Source: Aureisphaera sp963669405
GTDB lineage: Bacteria; Bacteroidota; Bacteroidia; Flavobacteriales; Flavobacteriaceae
Reading direction: 5' to 3'
NCBI GenBank assembly: GCA_963669405.2
Contig: CAXXHF010000002.1
Span: 620,001 to 684,000 of the forward strand
DNA length: 64,000 bases
Positions 1 through 8,656 of this stretch are shown here, piece by piece. Position 1 is the stretch's first letter; every line of letters begins with the position of its first letter. The translations under genes were made by a program, and so were the position numbers. A model generated the notes under the pieces. The model saw only the letters and a program-made list of their open reading frames with translations, was not told where the DNA came from and searched no databases.

Positions 1-223
1 GATAATATTCATTTATAGTAGCCATTAAGGCTCTTTCTCTGGGGATTGAACGACACGATCCGCAAAGAAAATGATCACGTAACCAAGGGTTTCTAGCCGT
101 AAAAGTAGCTTGTTTCTCACAACAAGGACAATATCCTTTATGCTTAAAAAAATAGGTCCCTATTTTGGATTCATAAAGCAAAGTTACCTTGGCTTTTATT
201 TTATTGACTATAAATTGTCTCAT
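1..223 (-). CDS. Zinc-ribbon SAM-dependent methyltransferase, N-terminal part (cut by window edge)
   Basis: Only the first 74 codons lie inside the window; the gene runs off the left edge. It starts at an ATG (223-221), 64 bp after the upstream glycosyltransferase stop and in the same direction. Two CxxC pairs are visible (C32/C35 and C54/C57), separated by a WLRD segment and followed by SIPRERAL. This is the zinc-ribbon head that commonly precedes a class I methyltransferase domain in surface-glycan clusters. The gene at 3805-4584 has a comparable two-CxxC head followed by a complete methyltransferase domain, so the catalytic part here is inferred. It is the last visible gene of the capsule operon and probably methylates a sugar of the glycan. 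Confidence 0.7.
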   Translation of the reverse strand, partial: MRQFIVNKIKAKVTLLYESKIGTYFFKHKGYCPCCEKQATFTARNPWLRDHFLCGSCRSIPRERALMATINEYY

Positions 224-287
224 GCTACTTCAAAAAAGCTTTATTACTCAAATACAATTTTTATGTTGTAAATTTATAATAAAGTAA

Positions 288-1187
288 TTATTGCTGTAAT
301 ATTTTTCGCAAAGCATGAAAGTAAGGTCTTAATACATTTTTCGTGCGCTTCTTTAGACTTACTTTTGCTTTTCTCTTGTCAGGGAAATTTTCCATAAAAA
401 CATCAATCTGTTGCTTTAGATTACGCTTGGCACTAGTATCCATAGTAACGTTATCGTATACCAATGAAAAAGTTTTAAGTGTAGCTACCATGTTTTGATA
501 CTGTGTTTTCCCAGACCATAACCCTTTATCATGTTTTCTATAAACAGCCATGTTATCTTCTAATTTCATGATCTTCCTTCCTTTAAGTAAAATCATATAT
601 AATGCCCAATCTCCAGTAGGAGATTTATAAAACCATTTAGGGATTTTAAAATCATTTTTAAACATCACCGAAGGCGTATGGATGTAATTTCCCTTTGAGA
701 GTTCTTCCACTGATGTCTCTGCTGACACTTTTCTGGTAATGGTGTCTTTTTGGATACTATTGCTTTCTTGTAATAATACTGACACAGCATGGAAACAAAT
801 TGCAAAATCTGGATGACCTTCCAGAAATTCCACCTGTTTCTGAAGTTTTTTAGGATCTGTCCAATAATCATCTCCTTCACAAAGAGCAATATACTTACCC
901 TTTGAATTTTTAATATTGCTTACAAAATTAAAGCGACCAGTAACATTACCATCAATATAGATAACGTCTTTCCGACCCCTTAAAAATAAACGGATTTTAT
1001 CTGGATATTTCGCTGCATAAAATTGGCAAATCTCTCTAGTAGTATCACTACTGTCATCTTCTCCAAGAATAACTTCGAAAGGGAAGTTGGTTTCTTGCAT
1101 TAAGATACCATCTAGGCATTTTCTGATATAGTTCTCCTGATTATACGCCTGAACACAAACCGAAACCATGGGGGAAAGCTTACTCAT
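288..1187 (-). CDS. Family 2 glycosyltransferase
   Basis: A 299-residue GT-A fold transferase. The N-terminus shows the nucleotide-sugar binding strand (MVSVCVQAYNQENYI from residue 7), an EDDSSD motif at 43-48 and the metal-binding EGDDYW motif at 104-109. The C-terminal half has no membrane segments, so it is probably a cytoplasmic or peripheral enzyme adding one sugar to a lipid-linked glycan. The start ATG overlaps the end of the upstream sulfotransferase gene by 8 bp, which implies translational coupling in the capsule operon. A second ATG at codon 7 is a possible alternative start. Donor and acceptor sugars cannot be read from the sequence. Confidence 0.88.
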   Translation of the reverse strand: MSKLSPMVSVCVQAYNQENYIRKCLDGILMQETNFPFEVILGEDDSSDTTREICQFYAAKYPDKIRLFLRGRKDVIYIDGNVTGRFNFVSNIKNSKGKYIALCEGDDYWTDPKKLQKQVEFLEGHPDFAICFHAVSVLLQESNSIQKDTITRKVSAETSVEELSKGNYIHTPSVMFKNDFKIPKWFYKSPTGDWALYMILLKGRKIMKLEDNMAVYRKHDKGLWSGKTQYQNMVATLKTFSLVYDNVTMDTSAKRNLKQQIDVFMENFPDKRKAKVSLKKRTKNVLRPYFHALRKILQQ

Positions 1188-1992
1188 GTAAAAACTTTTC
1201 TAATTGGGTATTCGCCAAATCCTTTTTAATGTAATTAATAATTTCTAAAGGTAAAGAATGCCAGTGATTATCCTTGATAGTTTTGGTTTTAAAAACCGAA
1301 TATGGGTCACTTTGGTTTACCGAGGTTGAAGATTTTAGAAAATCTGTGGTTTGTGTTGTTAAGTTTAAATGACAAAAATCAAACAGTTGTTTGGTTACTT
1401 CAAGAGGATTTTTGATCAAATCCTCATAGCAAACTAACCTCACATTATTTGGATACTTATTGGCCAACTTTAAAAAGAGAAGTGCCGCTTCTTTCCATTT
1501 TGCATACCCATTGTATTCTTCTCTTTTCCCCGCATTCTTGGAAGGCGCATACAACCATTCTTCATCAAATTTCCAACCCAATTCTTTCTTAAACTCTCTA
1601 GGCGCATTTTTCCAACTGTAAAGTGTAGCTAAAGGGTTTCTTACTAGAAATATTGCTTTTAAAGTTGGTGTTTTTTCTAATAAATTAGACACAATATGAT
1701 GGTAGCGTACTTCTTTGTAACTAATAGCAATTAGAGTTTCTTCTTTTTTGAAAACAGGAATTTTTCCTTTCTCTATGTCTTCTTTCTGGTTTATGAAGTC
1801 ATCATTGGATTGAGATATCTGCTTAAAAAACTCATCTATTCTTGAAGGTGTTGCTTTCTCATCTAAAAAACTTTTGAATGCGTAGGAAAACAATGGTTGA
1901 TACCGATAAATTACTTGTGGATGGCTATCAAAAATAGCTCCCAACCAAGTTGATCCACTTCTAGGAACACTATGAATAACTATTTTTTGCAT
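1180..1992 (-). CDS. Sulfotransferase of the capsule operon (first of two)
   Basis: A 270-residue PAPS-dependent sulfotransferase. The 5'-phosphosulfate loop is PRSGSTWL at 10-17, directly after the first beta strand. The 3'-phosphate binding segment is LVRNP with R118 and a serine at 126 (YSWKNAP). This is the normal arrangement for carbohydrate sulfotransferases. There is no signal peptide or membrane segment, so it acts in the cytoplasm on a lipid-linked or nucleotide-linked sugar before export. It overlaps the following glycosyltransferase by 8 bp, and its ATG shares a base with the preceding WbqC-like stop. With the second sulfotransferase at 4556-5563 it implies a sulfated surface polysaccharide, as expected for a marine flavobacterium. 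Confidence 0.88.
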   Translation of the reverse strand: MQKIVIHSVPRSGSTWLGAIFDSHPQVIYRYQPLFSYAFKSFLDEKATPSRIDEFFKQISQSNDDFINQKEDIEKGKIPVFKKEETLIAISYKEVRYHHIVSNLLEKTPTLKAIFLVRNPLATLYSWKNAPREFKKELGWKFDEEWLYAPSKNAGKREEYNGYAKWKEAALLFLKLANKYPNNVRLVCYEDLIKNPLEVTKQLFDFCHLNLTTQTTDFLKSSTSVNQSDPYSVFKTKTIKDNHWHSLPLEIINYIKKDLANTQLEKFLHE

Positions 1993-2699
1993 CAGATTAA
2001 AGAATATTCTTGTAACAATTCCTTTGTTTCAATGATACTATTGAACATTAAAACATCAATGATTGATAATCCTGGTGTAAAAGTATTGTCCCATTGTTTA
2101 TATGGAGTCAAAGTAGTTTTTAAGAACGACAAGTCTACTCCTTTTTTCTTAAAACTAGTTTTTGTATACAATTCCCTACCTCCTATGGCATTGATGTATT
2201 CACTATTTTTGCTTTTTTTACAAATATCAATAATCCTTTCTTCTTTATCAATCCCTTTAGAATCTTCGTACAATTGAGAGCTGACCTGAAAAGTGGTGTC
2301 CATGTTTAAATACTTAGCTACATTTTGCACGCTTGATATTGATAATTCAGCAATTGAATTGTATTCAGTTTCAAAAACGTCGTAAATCAAATTATTGATT
2401 TCAGAAAAGTATGGTGCCTTGTTATAAGCTTGTTCCAGGGTTTTTAAAAACTTATTCCTCCATCTCGAAATCAATTCATTATTGATCTTTGTTTCATTAA
2501 TAAGTTTATTCGAACTTTGCTTTTGAAGTGGAATTGAAAACAATTGGGGTTGATTTCCTGATAAAATAGTATTTCTATGAATCCACCCTTGTTTTATGAA
2601 GTGAACATCATCATAAAAAACAAATACATCCACTGCATTTACCAATTGAAAATAGCCTACATAAGGGAATACATATGGTTGCATTATAGCTATACTCAT
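1992..2699 (-). CDS. WbqC-like family protein
   Basis: A 235-residue protein recognised by the N-terminal MQPYVFPYVGYFQLV segment (6-20) and the YDDVHFIKQGWIHRN segment (29-43), both typical of the WbqC family. The family occurs in polysaccharide clusters beside amino-sugar aminotransferases. Its biochemical role is uncertain; transfer of an acyl or amino-acid group to an amino sugar has been suggested. Here it overlaps the DegT aminotransferase gene by 4 bp (ATGA type), which supports action on the amino sugar made by that enzyme. No signal peptide or membrane segment is visible. Confidence 0.85.
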   Translation of the reverse strand: MSIAIMQPYVFPYVGYFQLVNAVDVFVFYDDVHFIKQGWIHRNTILSGNQPQLFSIPLQKQSSNKLINETKINNELISRWRNKFLKTLEQAYNKAPYFSEINNLIYDVFETEYNSIAELSISSVQNVAKYLNMDTTFQVSSQLYEDSKGIDKEERIIDICKKSKNSEYINAIGGRELYTKTSFKKKGVDLSFLKTTLTPYKQWDNTFTPGLSIIDVLMFNSIIETKELLQEYSLI

Positions 2700-3769
2700 G
2701 CCAATGAATTTACAATCGAAATAATGTTCTGAGTATCTTCTATAGAAAGTTCGCTATAAATTGGTAAACATAGAATTCTAGATGCAATATCCCTTGACAC
2801 AGGATTATGGGATTTTTTTACATAAGGCAAGGTGTCTAAACTAGGATAAAAATAGCGTCTAGGAATAATGCCATCTTTTCCCAATAATTCAATAAGATGG
2901 AGCACTGTTTCTTCATCTTTAAATATGACTGGGAAATAAGCGTAATTCCATGTGGAGCCTTCTCTTAATTTTATAAAACGTACGATAGCGGGGTCCAATT
3001 GTGTTAAATAACTATCTGCAACAGCTTTTCTACCTTCGATAATAGAATCCATATAGGGCAATACCGCAAGTCCCATGGTAGCTTGTAATTCACTCATCTT
3101 ACCATTAATACCAAGTCCTTGAAAAACCTCTTTCCCCATGTGCCCAAAGTTATGATGGTAAAACAGTGTATTGGTTAATTCAGTATCATTACAAAATATT
3201 GCTCCTCCTTCTCCAGTATGAAATAGTTTTGTGGCATGAAAACTACAGGTGCTAATATCTCCATACGAAAAAATGGAATTCCCTTTATGAGTCACACCAA
3301 AGCAATGTGCAGCGTCATAAATAACCTTCAGGTTGTGTTTGGAGGCTATATCATTGATGCGCTCTACATGACATGGATTTCCAAATACATGGGTAGCAAG
3401 TATAGCTTTAGTGTTTTTTGTTATGGCCGCTTCAATTTTTTCCTCATCAATCGTGAGATAGTCTGGATGAATATCGACAAACACAGGTTGGCAACCTTCC
3501 CAAACTATACTTGATAATGTAGCTACATAACTAAATGGTGTTGTAATGATTTCACCCGTTAAGCTCAATGCTTTTATTGCAATTTGCAGTGGCAATGTAC
3601 CATTGGTCATTGCCAATATATTAGATACCTTTAGGTAATCCTTCAGTTTTTCTTCTAGCTCTTTTACTAAAACCCCTCGATTGGTAATCCAATTTAAATC
3701 CCACGCACGTTTAAGAATAGCATTGTATTCCTCTTGAGGCGGTAAGAAAGTTTTAGTTACGTTAATCAT
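2696..3769 (-). CDS. DegT/DnrJ/EryC1/StrS family sugar aminotransferase
   Basis: A 357-residue PLP enzyme that transaminates a keto-sugar nucleotide to an amino sugar. The Schiff-base lysine is K181 in SFHATKLFHTGEGG, and the PLP-ring aspartate is D152 in YDAAHCFG. The N-terminal TNGTLPLQIA (55-64) and TTPFSYVATL segments are typical for the family, and the length is normal. It lies between a methyltransferase and the WbqC-like gene in the operon and overlaps the latter by 4 bp. It probably supplies a 3- or 4-amino-deoxy sugar nucleotide for the capsule repeat unit. The matching dehydratase is not in the visible part of the cluster and may lie beyond the left edge. Confidence 0.9.
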   Translation of the reverse strand: MINVTKTFLPPQEEYNAILKRAWDLNWITNRGVLVKELEEKLKDYLKVSNILAMTNGTLPLQIAIKALSLTGEIITTPFSYVATLSSIVWEGCQPVFVDIHPDYLTIDEEKIEAAITKNTKAILATHVFGNPCHVERINDIASKHNLKVIYDAAHCFGVTHKGNSIFSYGDISTCSFHATKLFHTGEGGAIFCNDTELTNTLFYHHNFGHMGKEVFQGLGINGKMSELQATMGLAVLPYMDSIIEGRKAVADSYLTQLDPAIVRFIKLREGSTWNYAYFPVIFKDEETVLHLIELLGKDGIIPRRYFYPSLDTLPYVKKSHNPVSRDIASRILCLPIYSELSIEDTQNIISIVNSLA

Positions 3770-3804
3770 TTTTACATCTTTAGCACTTATGTTTTTTTAC
3801 CAAG

Positions 3805-4584
3805 CTACTTAGAGCCGATATACAAAATGGATGATTCTCTTAAGCCGAGACGCGTATAAGTGGTTTTACCAAAATCTCTTTTACCTAGCATTTCTAGTTT
3901 AAAACCAGCCCCCACGATTCTATTCATAAAGTCCTGTTTAGCAAATAAGCGCAAATGATCTTCTTGCCCATAATGCTTAATTCGTTCTTCTCGTGTGGTA
4001 TGCGATGGATCTTCCAAGGTTTCTGCAATTTCTGGGTTAACAGGTACCATTAGAATTGCTTTTCCTCCCTTTTTCAATACCCTTAACAACTCTTTTAGGG
4101 CAGTATCTGGATTGGTAACGTGTTCTAATACATGGGAGCAAATTAAAAAATCGAAGGAATCATTATCAAATACTTTCATATCCTCTACATCAGATTTCAC
4201 ATCTACATCTTCCATCATAAGGTCTGTAGTGGTTACGCTAAAATATTTTTTTAGAAACCGATTATTTAAGCCCCATGAAGGAGCCACATGCAACAATGTT
4301 TTTTCAGAATTTTCTGGGATTTTTAATACTTCCTTAAAATAAGCGGCAAAGAATCGATCCCTATCACTGGCTAAACAATTTGAACATTGATACTGTTCTA
4401 CATTTAAGTGTTCGTTTTTTCCAAAATGCTCATAGCCAAGCTTCTTACTTTCCTCTTTATAAGATTCGGGCAATGGTAAGTAGGCATTTATGTATGAATT
4501 GCAAATAGAGCATTTATACTTTCCCCTTTTACCAAAAGCAGCAGAATATATTTTTTTAATTCCTCGCTTTAGCCTTGATTTCAT
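3805..4584 (-). CDS. Zinc-ribbon class I SAM-dependent methyltransferase
   Basis: A 259-residue protein when started at the ATG at 4584; an in-frame TTG two codons upstream is less likely. The head has a four-cysteine zinc ribbon (C25/C28 and C67/C70). The methyltransferase domain follows, with motif I in LLHVAPSWGLNN, an acidic TTDLMMEDVD segment, then FDFLICSHVLEHV and the LLRVLKKGGKAILMVPV post-motif. It overlaps the preceding sulfotransferase gene by 29 bp. Its head resembles that of the partial gene at 1-223, so the operon carries two related methyltransferases. Methylation of a capsule sugar is the likely role; the acceptor is unknown. Confidence 0.82.
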   Translation of the reverse strand: MKSRLKRGIKKIYSAAFGKRGKYKCSICNSYINAYLPLPESYKEESKKLGYEHFGKNEHLNVEQYQCSNCLASDRDRFFAAYFKEVLKIPENSEKTLLHVAPSWGLNNRFLKKYFSVTTTDLMMEDVDVKSDVEDMKVFDNDSFDFLICSHVLEHVTNPDTALKELLRVLKKGGKAILMVPVNPEIAETLEDPSHTTREERIKHYGQEDHLRLFAKQDFMNRIVGAGFKLEMLGKRDFGKTTYTRLGLRESSILYIGSK

Positions 4585-5563
4585 CTTCAATAGACTTTAA
4601 TAATTCCAACTTTGACGTTAAATGTTTCATTTTATCTTCAAAAAAGCCTTTGTTCTTTTCCATATTCTCAGCTCTTAATTTTGGAAGTGTATGTTTTTTA
4701 TACTTTCCAAAATAGTCTTTCCAAGCAGCACGAGTATCAAACTCATAGCCTAAACGACTCATGTTTTCTTTACAAATGGTCTCAACAATTTTAAGGTCTT
4801 TTTTACTTAAATGACTTCGATATTTCTTTTTGTTTTCTTTATCTATAGGTTTTGACAGGTTTTTCCACATCAAATTATTTTGCGATTCTTTATTATCGGA
4901 TCGTGTTTGGTAACAATCTGGATCGATTTCCAACCCTAGAAATTCCAACACCTTTTTCATAGAGGTTTCAGTATCTCCTATTAATTCTTCATAACTGATT
5001 TTATGAAAATTCATTTCCATAGATAACTCCCAAATCTTTGTTTGCTCATTATTCCATTTAACCGCGGTGTCATAAGGTGTGTGTAAAAAAAGTGGAGTTT
5101 TCATCCAAGACACTACATGATCTCTAGGATCTCGGTATAAATGTATGTAATAAACTTCATTTTCGGCATCCTGAAGCTGGTTCGTTAAATGCGTAAAATT
5201 GAACATGTCATTATCCTTTACTACATAATGAACCAAGTCATTCTTTTTTGCTAGTTCTTTATAGATTCCATCAAAAGCAGTTGCAAAGGAATGTACCTGA
5301 AAATCCTCGACAATTTTTTGGGGATCGGTGGCCAACTCCCAGTTTGTATATTCATGATTGGCAGAAAGTAAAAAATGTGATATCAATTGTACAGCATTTT
5401 CTTTCTTCTTCAGGTCTCCATATAATTCTATAATGTGTTTGAATGTATTAAAAAAATGAACTGCCACAGGTGCGTGCAAATCCTTATGATTTCCAAGAAG
5501 AACTCTTAACAAATTTGTGCCGGACCTCTCTGAGGCCAAGATTATAATTATTTTATTCTTCAT
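4556..5563 (-). CDS. Sulfotransferase of the capsule operon (second of two)
   Basis: A 335-residue sulfotransferase-family protein. The 5'-phosphosulfate loop is ASERSGTNLLR (10-20), and the 3'-phosphate segment is YRDPRDHVVSW with R144 and S152. The C-terminal ~60 residues are lysine-rich and predicted helical (LPKLRAENMEKNKGFFEDK). Sequence and length differ from the sulfotransferase at 1180-1992, so the two probably modify different positions or sugars. It overlaps the upstream exporter ATPase gene by 11 bp and the downstream methyltransferase by 29 bp, so it is translated as part of the same operon. No export signal is visible. Confidence 0.85.
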   Translation of the reverse strand: MKNKIIIILASERSGTNLLRVLLGNHKDLHAPVAVHFFNTFKHIIELYGDLKKKENAVQLISHFLLSANHEYTNWELATDPQKIVEDFQVHSFATAFDGIYKELAKKNDLVHYVVKDNDMFNFTHLTNQLQDAENEVYYIHLYRDPRDHVVSWMKTPLFLHTPYDTAVKWNNEQTKIWELSMEMNFHKISYEELIGDTETSMKKVLEFLGLEIDPDCYQTRSDNKESQNNLMWKNLSKPIDKENKKKYRSHLSKKDLKIVETICKENMSRLGYEFDTRAAWKDYFGKYKKHTLPKLRAENMEKNKGFFEDKMKHLTSKLELLKSIEDEIKAKARN

Positions 5564-6755
5564 TTAGTTTTTTTACAAAATTTGTTTTTAAGACAAAAGG
5601 AGCCCATATATCTTCTGGATGTACTACCTGAAAAGAAATAAGGTTATTTATACGTAATTTGGGCTCCTTTCTCTCAGGGCCCCTTATTGCAACTGTTATA
5701 GAATAGATCCCCTTAGAAAGTTGCAAATGTTCATGTTTTATAACAAACCGCTGCAAGTTATCATTTGTTTTATATGTTGTATGACTTTTTCTTTCTAGCA
5801 TAGCTACTGCTCGTTGCTCCTTGTCATAAATAAAAAAAGTGAATTCTAGTGTTGTATCAATCAATCCTGTTCTGAAAGACAATTCGAATTGCAAATCCTC
5901 ATTCCAGTTAATGATTGGTAGTGGTTCATCTAATGATGTTTTAGGAATATCTAACGATATTATTTCTATAGTACCATCATCAAAAACAACACTGCTTTCT
6001 ATGAGTGCAAATTTGTTATAATATAAATCCACTGCTTTTGACACATTCTTCCCTTGGAAAAAAGAAACCCCTCTTTCCATTAAAATAACTTGATTACACA
6101 ATCTAGAAACCATAGGCATACTATGAGATACAAATATTACTGATGTTTTGGGTAAAAGAACGTCTATTGTTTTGAAACATTTTAAAACGAATCCCAAATC
6201 ACCCACTGCCAAGACCTCATCAATAATAAGTATGTCCGGTTCTACTTGCGCAGCAATAGAAAACCCTAAACGAACTTTCATACCACTGCTATAATTCTGT
6301 ACAGGCATGTCTATAAATTCGCGGATTTCCGAAAAATCGATAATACCTTCAATCTTCTCATCAATTTCTTTGCGAGAAAGCCCTAAAACAGCACCATTGT
6401 TATAAATATTTTCCCTTCCGGTCAACAAAGGATTGAAACCTGCTCCCAGTTCTATTAAGGCGCCTATACGTCCTTTCATGGTTATCCTGCCTTCATCGGG
6501 ATTAATGAGCCCATTCAGCATTTTTAACAAAGTGGATTTTCCTGCTCCGTTATGACCAATCAACCCTAAACATTCTCCTCTTCGCAATTCGAAACTTATA
6601 TCTTTAACAGCCCAAAACTCTTTCTTTCGAAGAGTTACTTCTTTCTTTTTTGAATTAAAAAACAAGTCCTTTACACCATATTTTAGGCTCTGCTTCAAAT
6701 CCTTGCAAAACTTCTTCGAGAGTCCTTCTACTTTTACCAATACTTCTCTATCCAT
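5553..6755 (-). CDS. wzt: Polysaccharide ABC exporter ATP-binding subunit (Wzt-type)
   Basis: A 400-residue ATPase. The ATPase domain has Walker A GHNGAGKST (67-75), signature YSSGMKVRL (155-163), Walker B ILIIDE (175-180) and H-loop His211. The AVGDLGF segment after Walker B is typical of polysaccharide and teichoic-acid exporters. Residues from about 255 to 400 form an extra beta-rich domain like the C-terminal Wzt domain, which in O-antigen exporters binds the modified end of the finished glycan. The start ATG is one base after the permease stop. It energises export of the undecaprenyl-linked polysaccharide across the inner membrane, and the C-terminal domain suggests that a terminal modification is recognised before export. 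Confidence 0.9.
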   Translation of the reverse strand: MDREVLVKVEGLSKKFCKDLKQSLKYGVKDLFFNSKKKEVTLRKKEFWAVKDISFELRRGECLGLIGHNGAGKSTLLKMLNGLINPDEGRITMKGRIGALIELGAGFNPLLTGRENIYNNGAVLGLSRKEIDEKIEGIIDFSEIREFIDMPVQNYSSGMKVRLGFSIAAQVEPDILIIDEVLAVGDLGFVLKCFKTIDVLLPKTSVIFVSHSMPMVSRLCNQVILMERGVSFFQGKNVSKAVDLYYNKFALIESSVVFDDGTIEIISLDIPKTSLDEPLPIINWNEDLQFELSFRTGLIDTTLEFTFFIYDKEQRAVAMLERKSHTTYKTNDNLQRFVIKHEHLQLSKGIYSITVAIRGPERKEPKLRINNLISFQVVHPEDIWAPFVLKTNFVKKLNEE

Positions 6756-6756
6756 A

Positions 6757-7596
6757 TTATGCTTGTAAACGTTCTACAATAATTGGAATAGAAACTCTGT
6801 AAAAAATCATTCCGATGAAAAATAAAGGTAAAACTACGGCCATACTAATCAAGAAATACTGTAAGTATTCAAATTCACCTGCAACCAACACATCCCGTGC
6901 TACGGTAATGATATAAGTAATGGGATTTAACTCCATAATGGTTTTTAAAACCCCTTCTTTTGGGACTCCATATACTACAGGAGTTGCATACATCAGAAAT
7001 TGGAGTGAAAAAGTCACTAACTTTTTTATATCTGTATATAGCATCCCCAATGGGGCTAAAAAAAGTCCAATGGTAGTACCGAACAAAATAGAGCTTAACA
7101 TCACTAACGGAAACAATAACAATATCCAAGTAAAGTTAATTTTATAAACAAAAAGAAAAATAATCAATAGTAATATTTTAAAACTACTATTAAACAATAA
7201 TTTATAAATACCTGAAACTACCAATGCTTCCTTAGGGAAATTAACTTTGGTCAAAATACTCGAAGCTCCTTGTGTACTTGTAGCAGGTAGATTAATAGAT
7301 TCAGATATAATGGACCACAAAAGAGTGCCTGTAAAAGCATATACAGGATATGGGACACCAGTGTCAGAAATCTGCACTGTCCCTGATCCATTCAGAAAAA
7401 TCCAAATAAAGGCTGTAGAAATGGGGCCTAAAAAGTCCCATGCTATCCCTAAATAAGATTTTCTGTATTTGGCTTTAATATCTCGAACCGCAAGTTGTTT
7501 GGCCAAAAACCGAGATGCATGAATATCCTTTAAACTTTCTTTAAAAAGCTTAAAAATTCGCATTCCTTCTTTTTTCTCGTAGACCTTAACTTCCAA
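6757..7596 (-). CDS. wzm: Polysaccharide ABC exporter permease (Wzm-type, ABC-2)
   Basis: A 279-residue inner-membrane protein with about six hydrophobic segments between residues 55 and 270 and the typical cytoplasmic head (RFLAKQLAVRDIKAKYRKSYLGIAWDF). The start at 7596 is a TTG. The first ATG (7563) would remove the VYEKKEG segment, which resembles the family's usual N-terminus, so the TTG is preferred. It pairs with the ATPase that follows after 1 bp. Together they form the channel that moves the glycan to the periplasm, where the Wza/Wzc-type proteins encoded upstream could take over. Confidence 0.88.
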   Translation of the reverse strand: MEVKVYEKKEGMRIFKLFKESLKDIHASRFLAKQLAVRDIKAKYRKSYLGIAWDFLGPISTAFIWIFLNGSGTVQISDTGVPYPVYAFTGTLLWSIISESINLPATSTQGASSILTKVNFPKEALVVSGIYKLLFNSSFKILLLIIFLFVYKINFTWILLLFPLVMLSSILFGTTIGLFLAPLGMLYTDIKKLVTFSLQFLMYATPVVYGVPKEGVLKTIMELNPITYIITVARDVLVAGEFEYLQYFLISMAVVLPLFFIGMIFYRVSIPIIVERLQA

Positions 7597-7674
7597 TGAG
7601 TCTAGTTTTAATACTGGTTATTTATTAGATGACAATATACCGATATTTGGGGATAGCTCCGAAGCTACTATTTT

Positions 7675-8655
7675 CTAACTATTAAAGGTTTTCCAAGTAA
7701 TTTCCAATCCGTCATGTACTGAAAACACAGGATCATACCCCATCAGCTTTTTGGCTTTGGAAATATCTGCCAAGGAATCCCTAACATCTCCTTTTCTTGG
7801 GGGACCATAGACCGCTTCCATTTTATTTTCGGAAATATCCTGCAAGTGATTCCACAACGTATTTAAACTAATCCGTTCACCAAAAGCAATATTGTATACT
7901 TCATTCGCAGCTTCATCAGATGCGAAAAAAGCCTTAATATTTGCCTGCACAGCGTTTTCAACAAAAGTAAAATCCCTTGTTTGTTCTCCATCGCCATTCA
8001 TCGTTGGGGGTACTTGATCTTTTGCTGCTTGCATAAACAATGGTATCACAGCCGCATAAGCTCCCTTAGGGCTTTGCTTAGGCCCAAAAACATTAAAATA
8101 CCGAAGCCCAATGGTGTCCATTCCATACGTTTTATAAAAAACATCTGCATACAACTCATTGACCAATTTGGTCACAGCATACGGAGATAAAGGATTCCCA
8201 ATATTAGCTTCTACCTTGGGCAATGCAACACTGTCTCCATAGGTAGAACTGGATGCAGCATATACCATCCTTTTTACCGTTTTACTATCTTTCTGGGCTA
8301 CCAACATATTCAGGAATCCTGAAACATTGACTGCGTTGGATGTAATTGGATCATTGATGGATCTAGGAACTGACCCCAATGCAGCTTGATGGGATACAAA
8401 ATCAATTCCTTCCATGGCTTGTACACATGTGGATAGATCACGAATATCACCTTCCATAAACTCGAAAGAAGGATGACCTTCGAATTCAGCAAGGTTCGAT
8501 CTAAATCCTGTAGCTAGGTTATCTAACACCCGTACTTTTTGTGCGCCATGTTTTAATAGATACTGGACAATGTTGGCTCCTATAAAACCTGCACCACCAG
8601 TAACTAGAAATCGATACTGAGATAAGTCTTTGTTGTGATATGGGGTCATATACAT
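7675..8655 (-). CDS. UDP-N-acetylhexosamine 4-epimerase (WbpP/TviC-like)
   Basis: A 326-residue extended short-chain dehydrogenase. NAD-binding GGAGFIG lies at 20-26. The catalytic SSSTYG (135-140) is followed by Y159 and K163 in YAVTK. The N-terminal extension before the Rossmann fold (MYMTPYHNKDLSQYRFLVTG) and the close linkage to a UDP-HexNAc dehydrogenase match the WbpP/TviC branch, which interconverts UDP-GlcNAc and UDP-GalNAc or their uronic acids. It lies 1 bp after the dehydrogenase stop, so the two probably make UDP-GalNAcA for the capsule. Substrate assignment rests on family resemblance and context. Confidence 0.85.
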   Translation of the reverse strand: MYMTPYHNKDLSQYRFLVTGGAGFIGANIVQYLLKHGAQKVRVLDNLATGFRSNLAEFEGHPSFEFMEGDIRDLSTCVQAMEGIDFVSHQAALGSVPRSINDPITSNAVNVSGFLNMLVAQKDSKTVKRMVYAASSSTYGDSVALPKVEANIGNPLSPYAVTKLVNELYADVFYKTYGMDTIGLRYFNVFGPKQSPKGAYAAVIPLFMQAAKDQVPPTMNGDGEQTRDFTFVENAVQANIKAFFASDEAANEVYNIAFGERISLNTLWNHLQDISENKMEAVYGPPRKGDVRDSLADISKAKKLMGYDPVFSVHDGLEITWKTFNS

Positions 8656-8656
8656 T

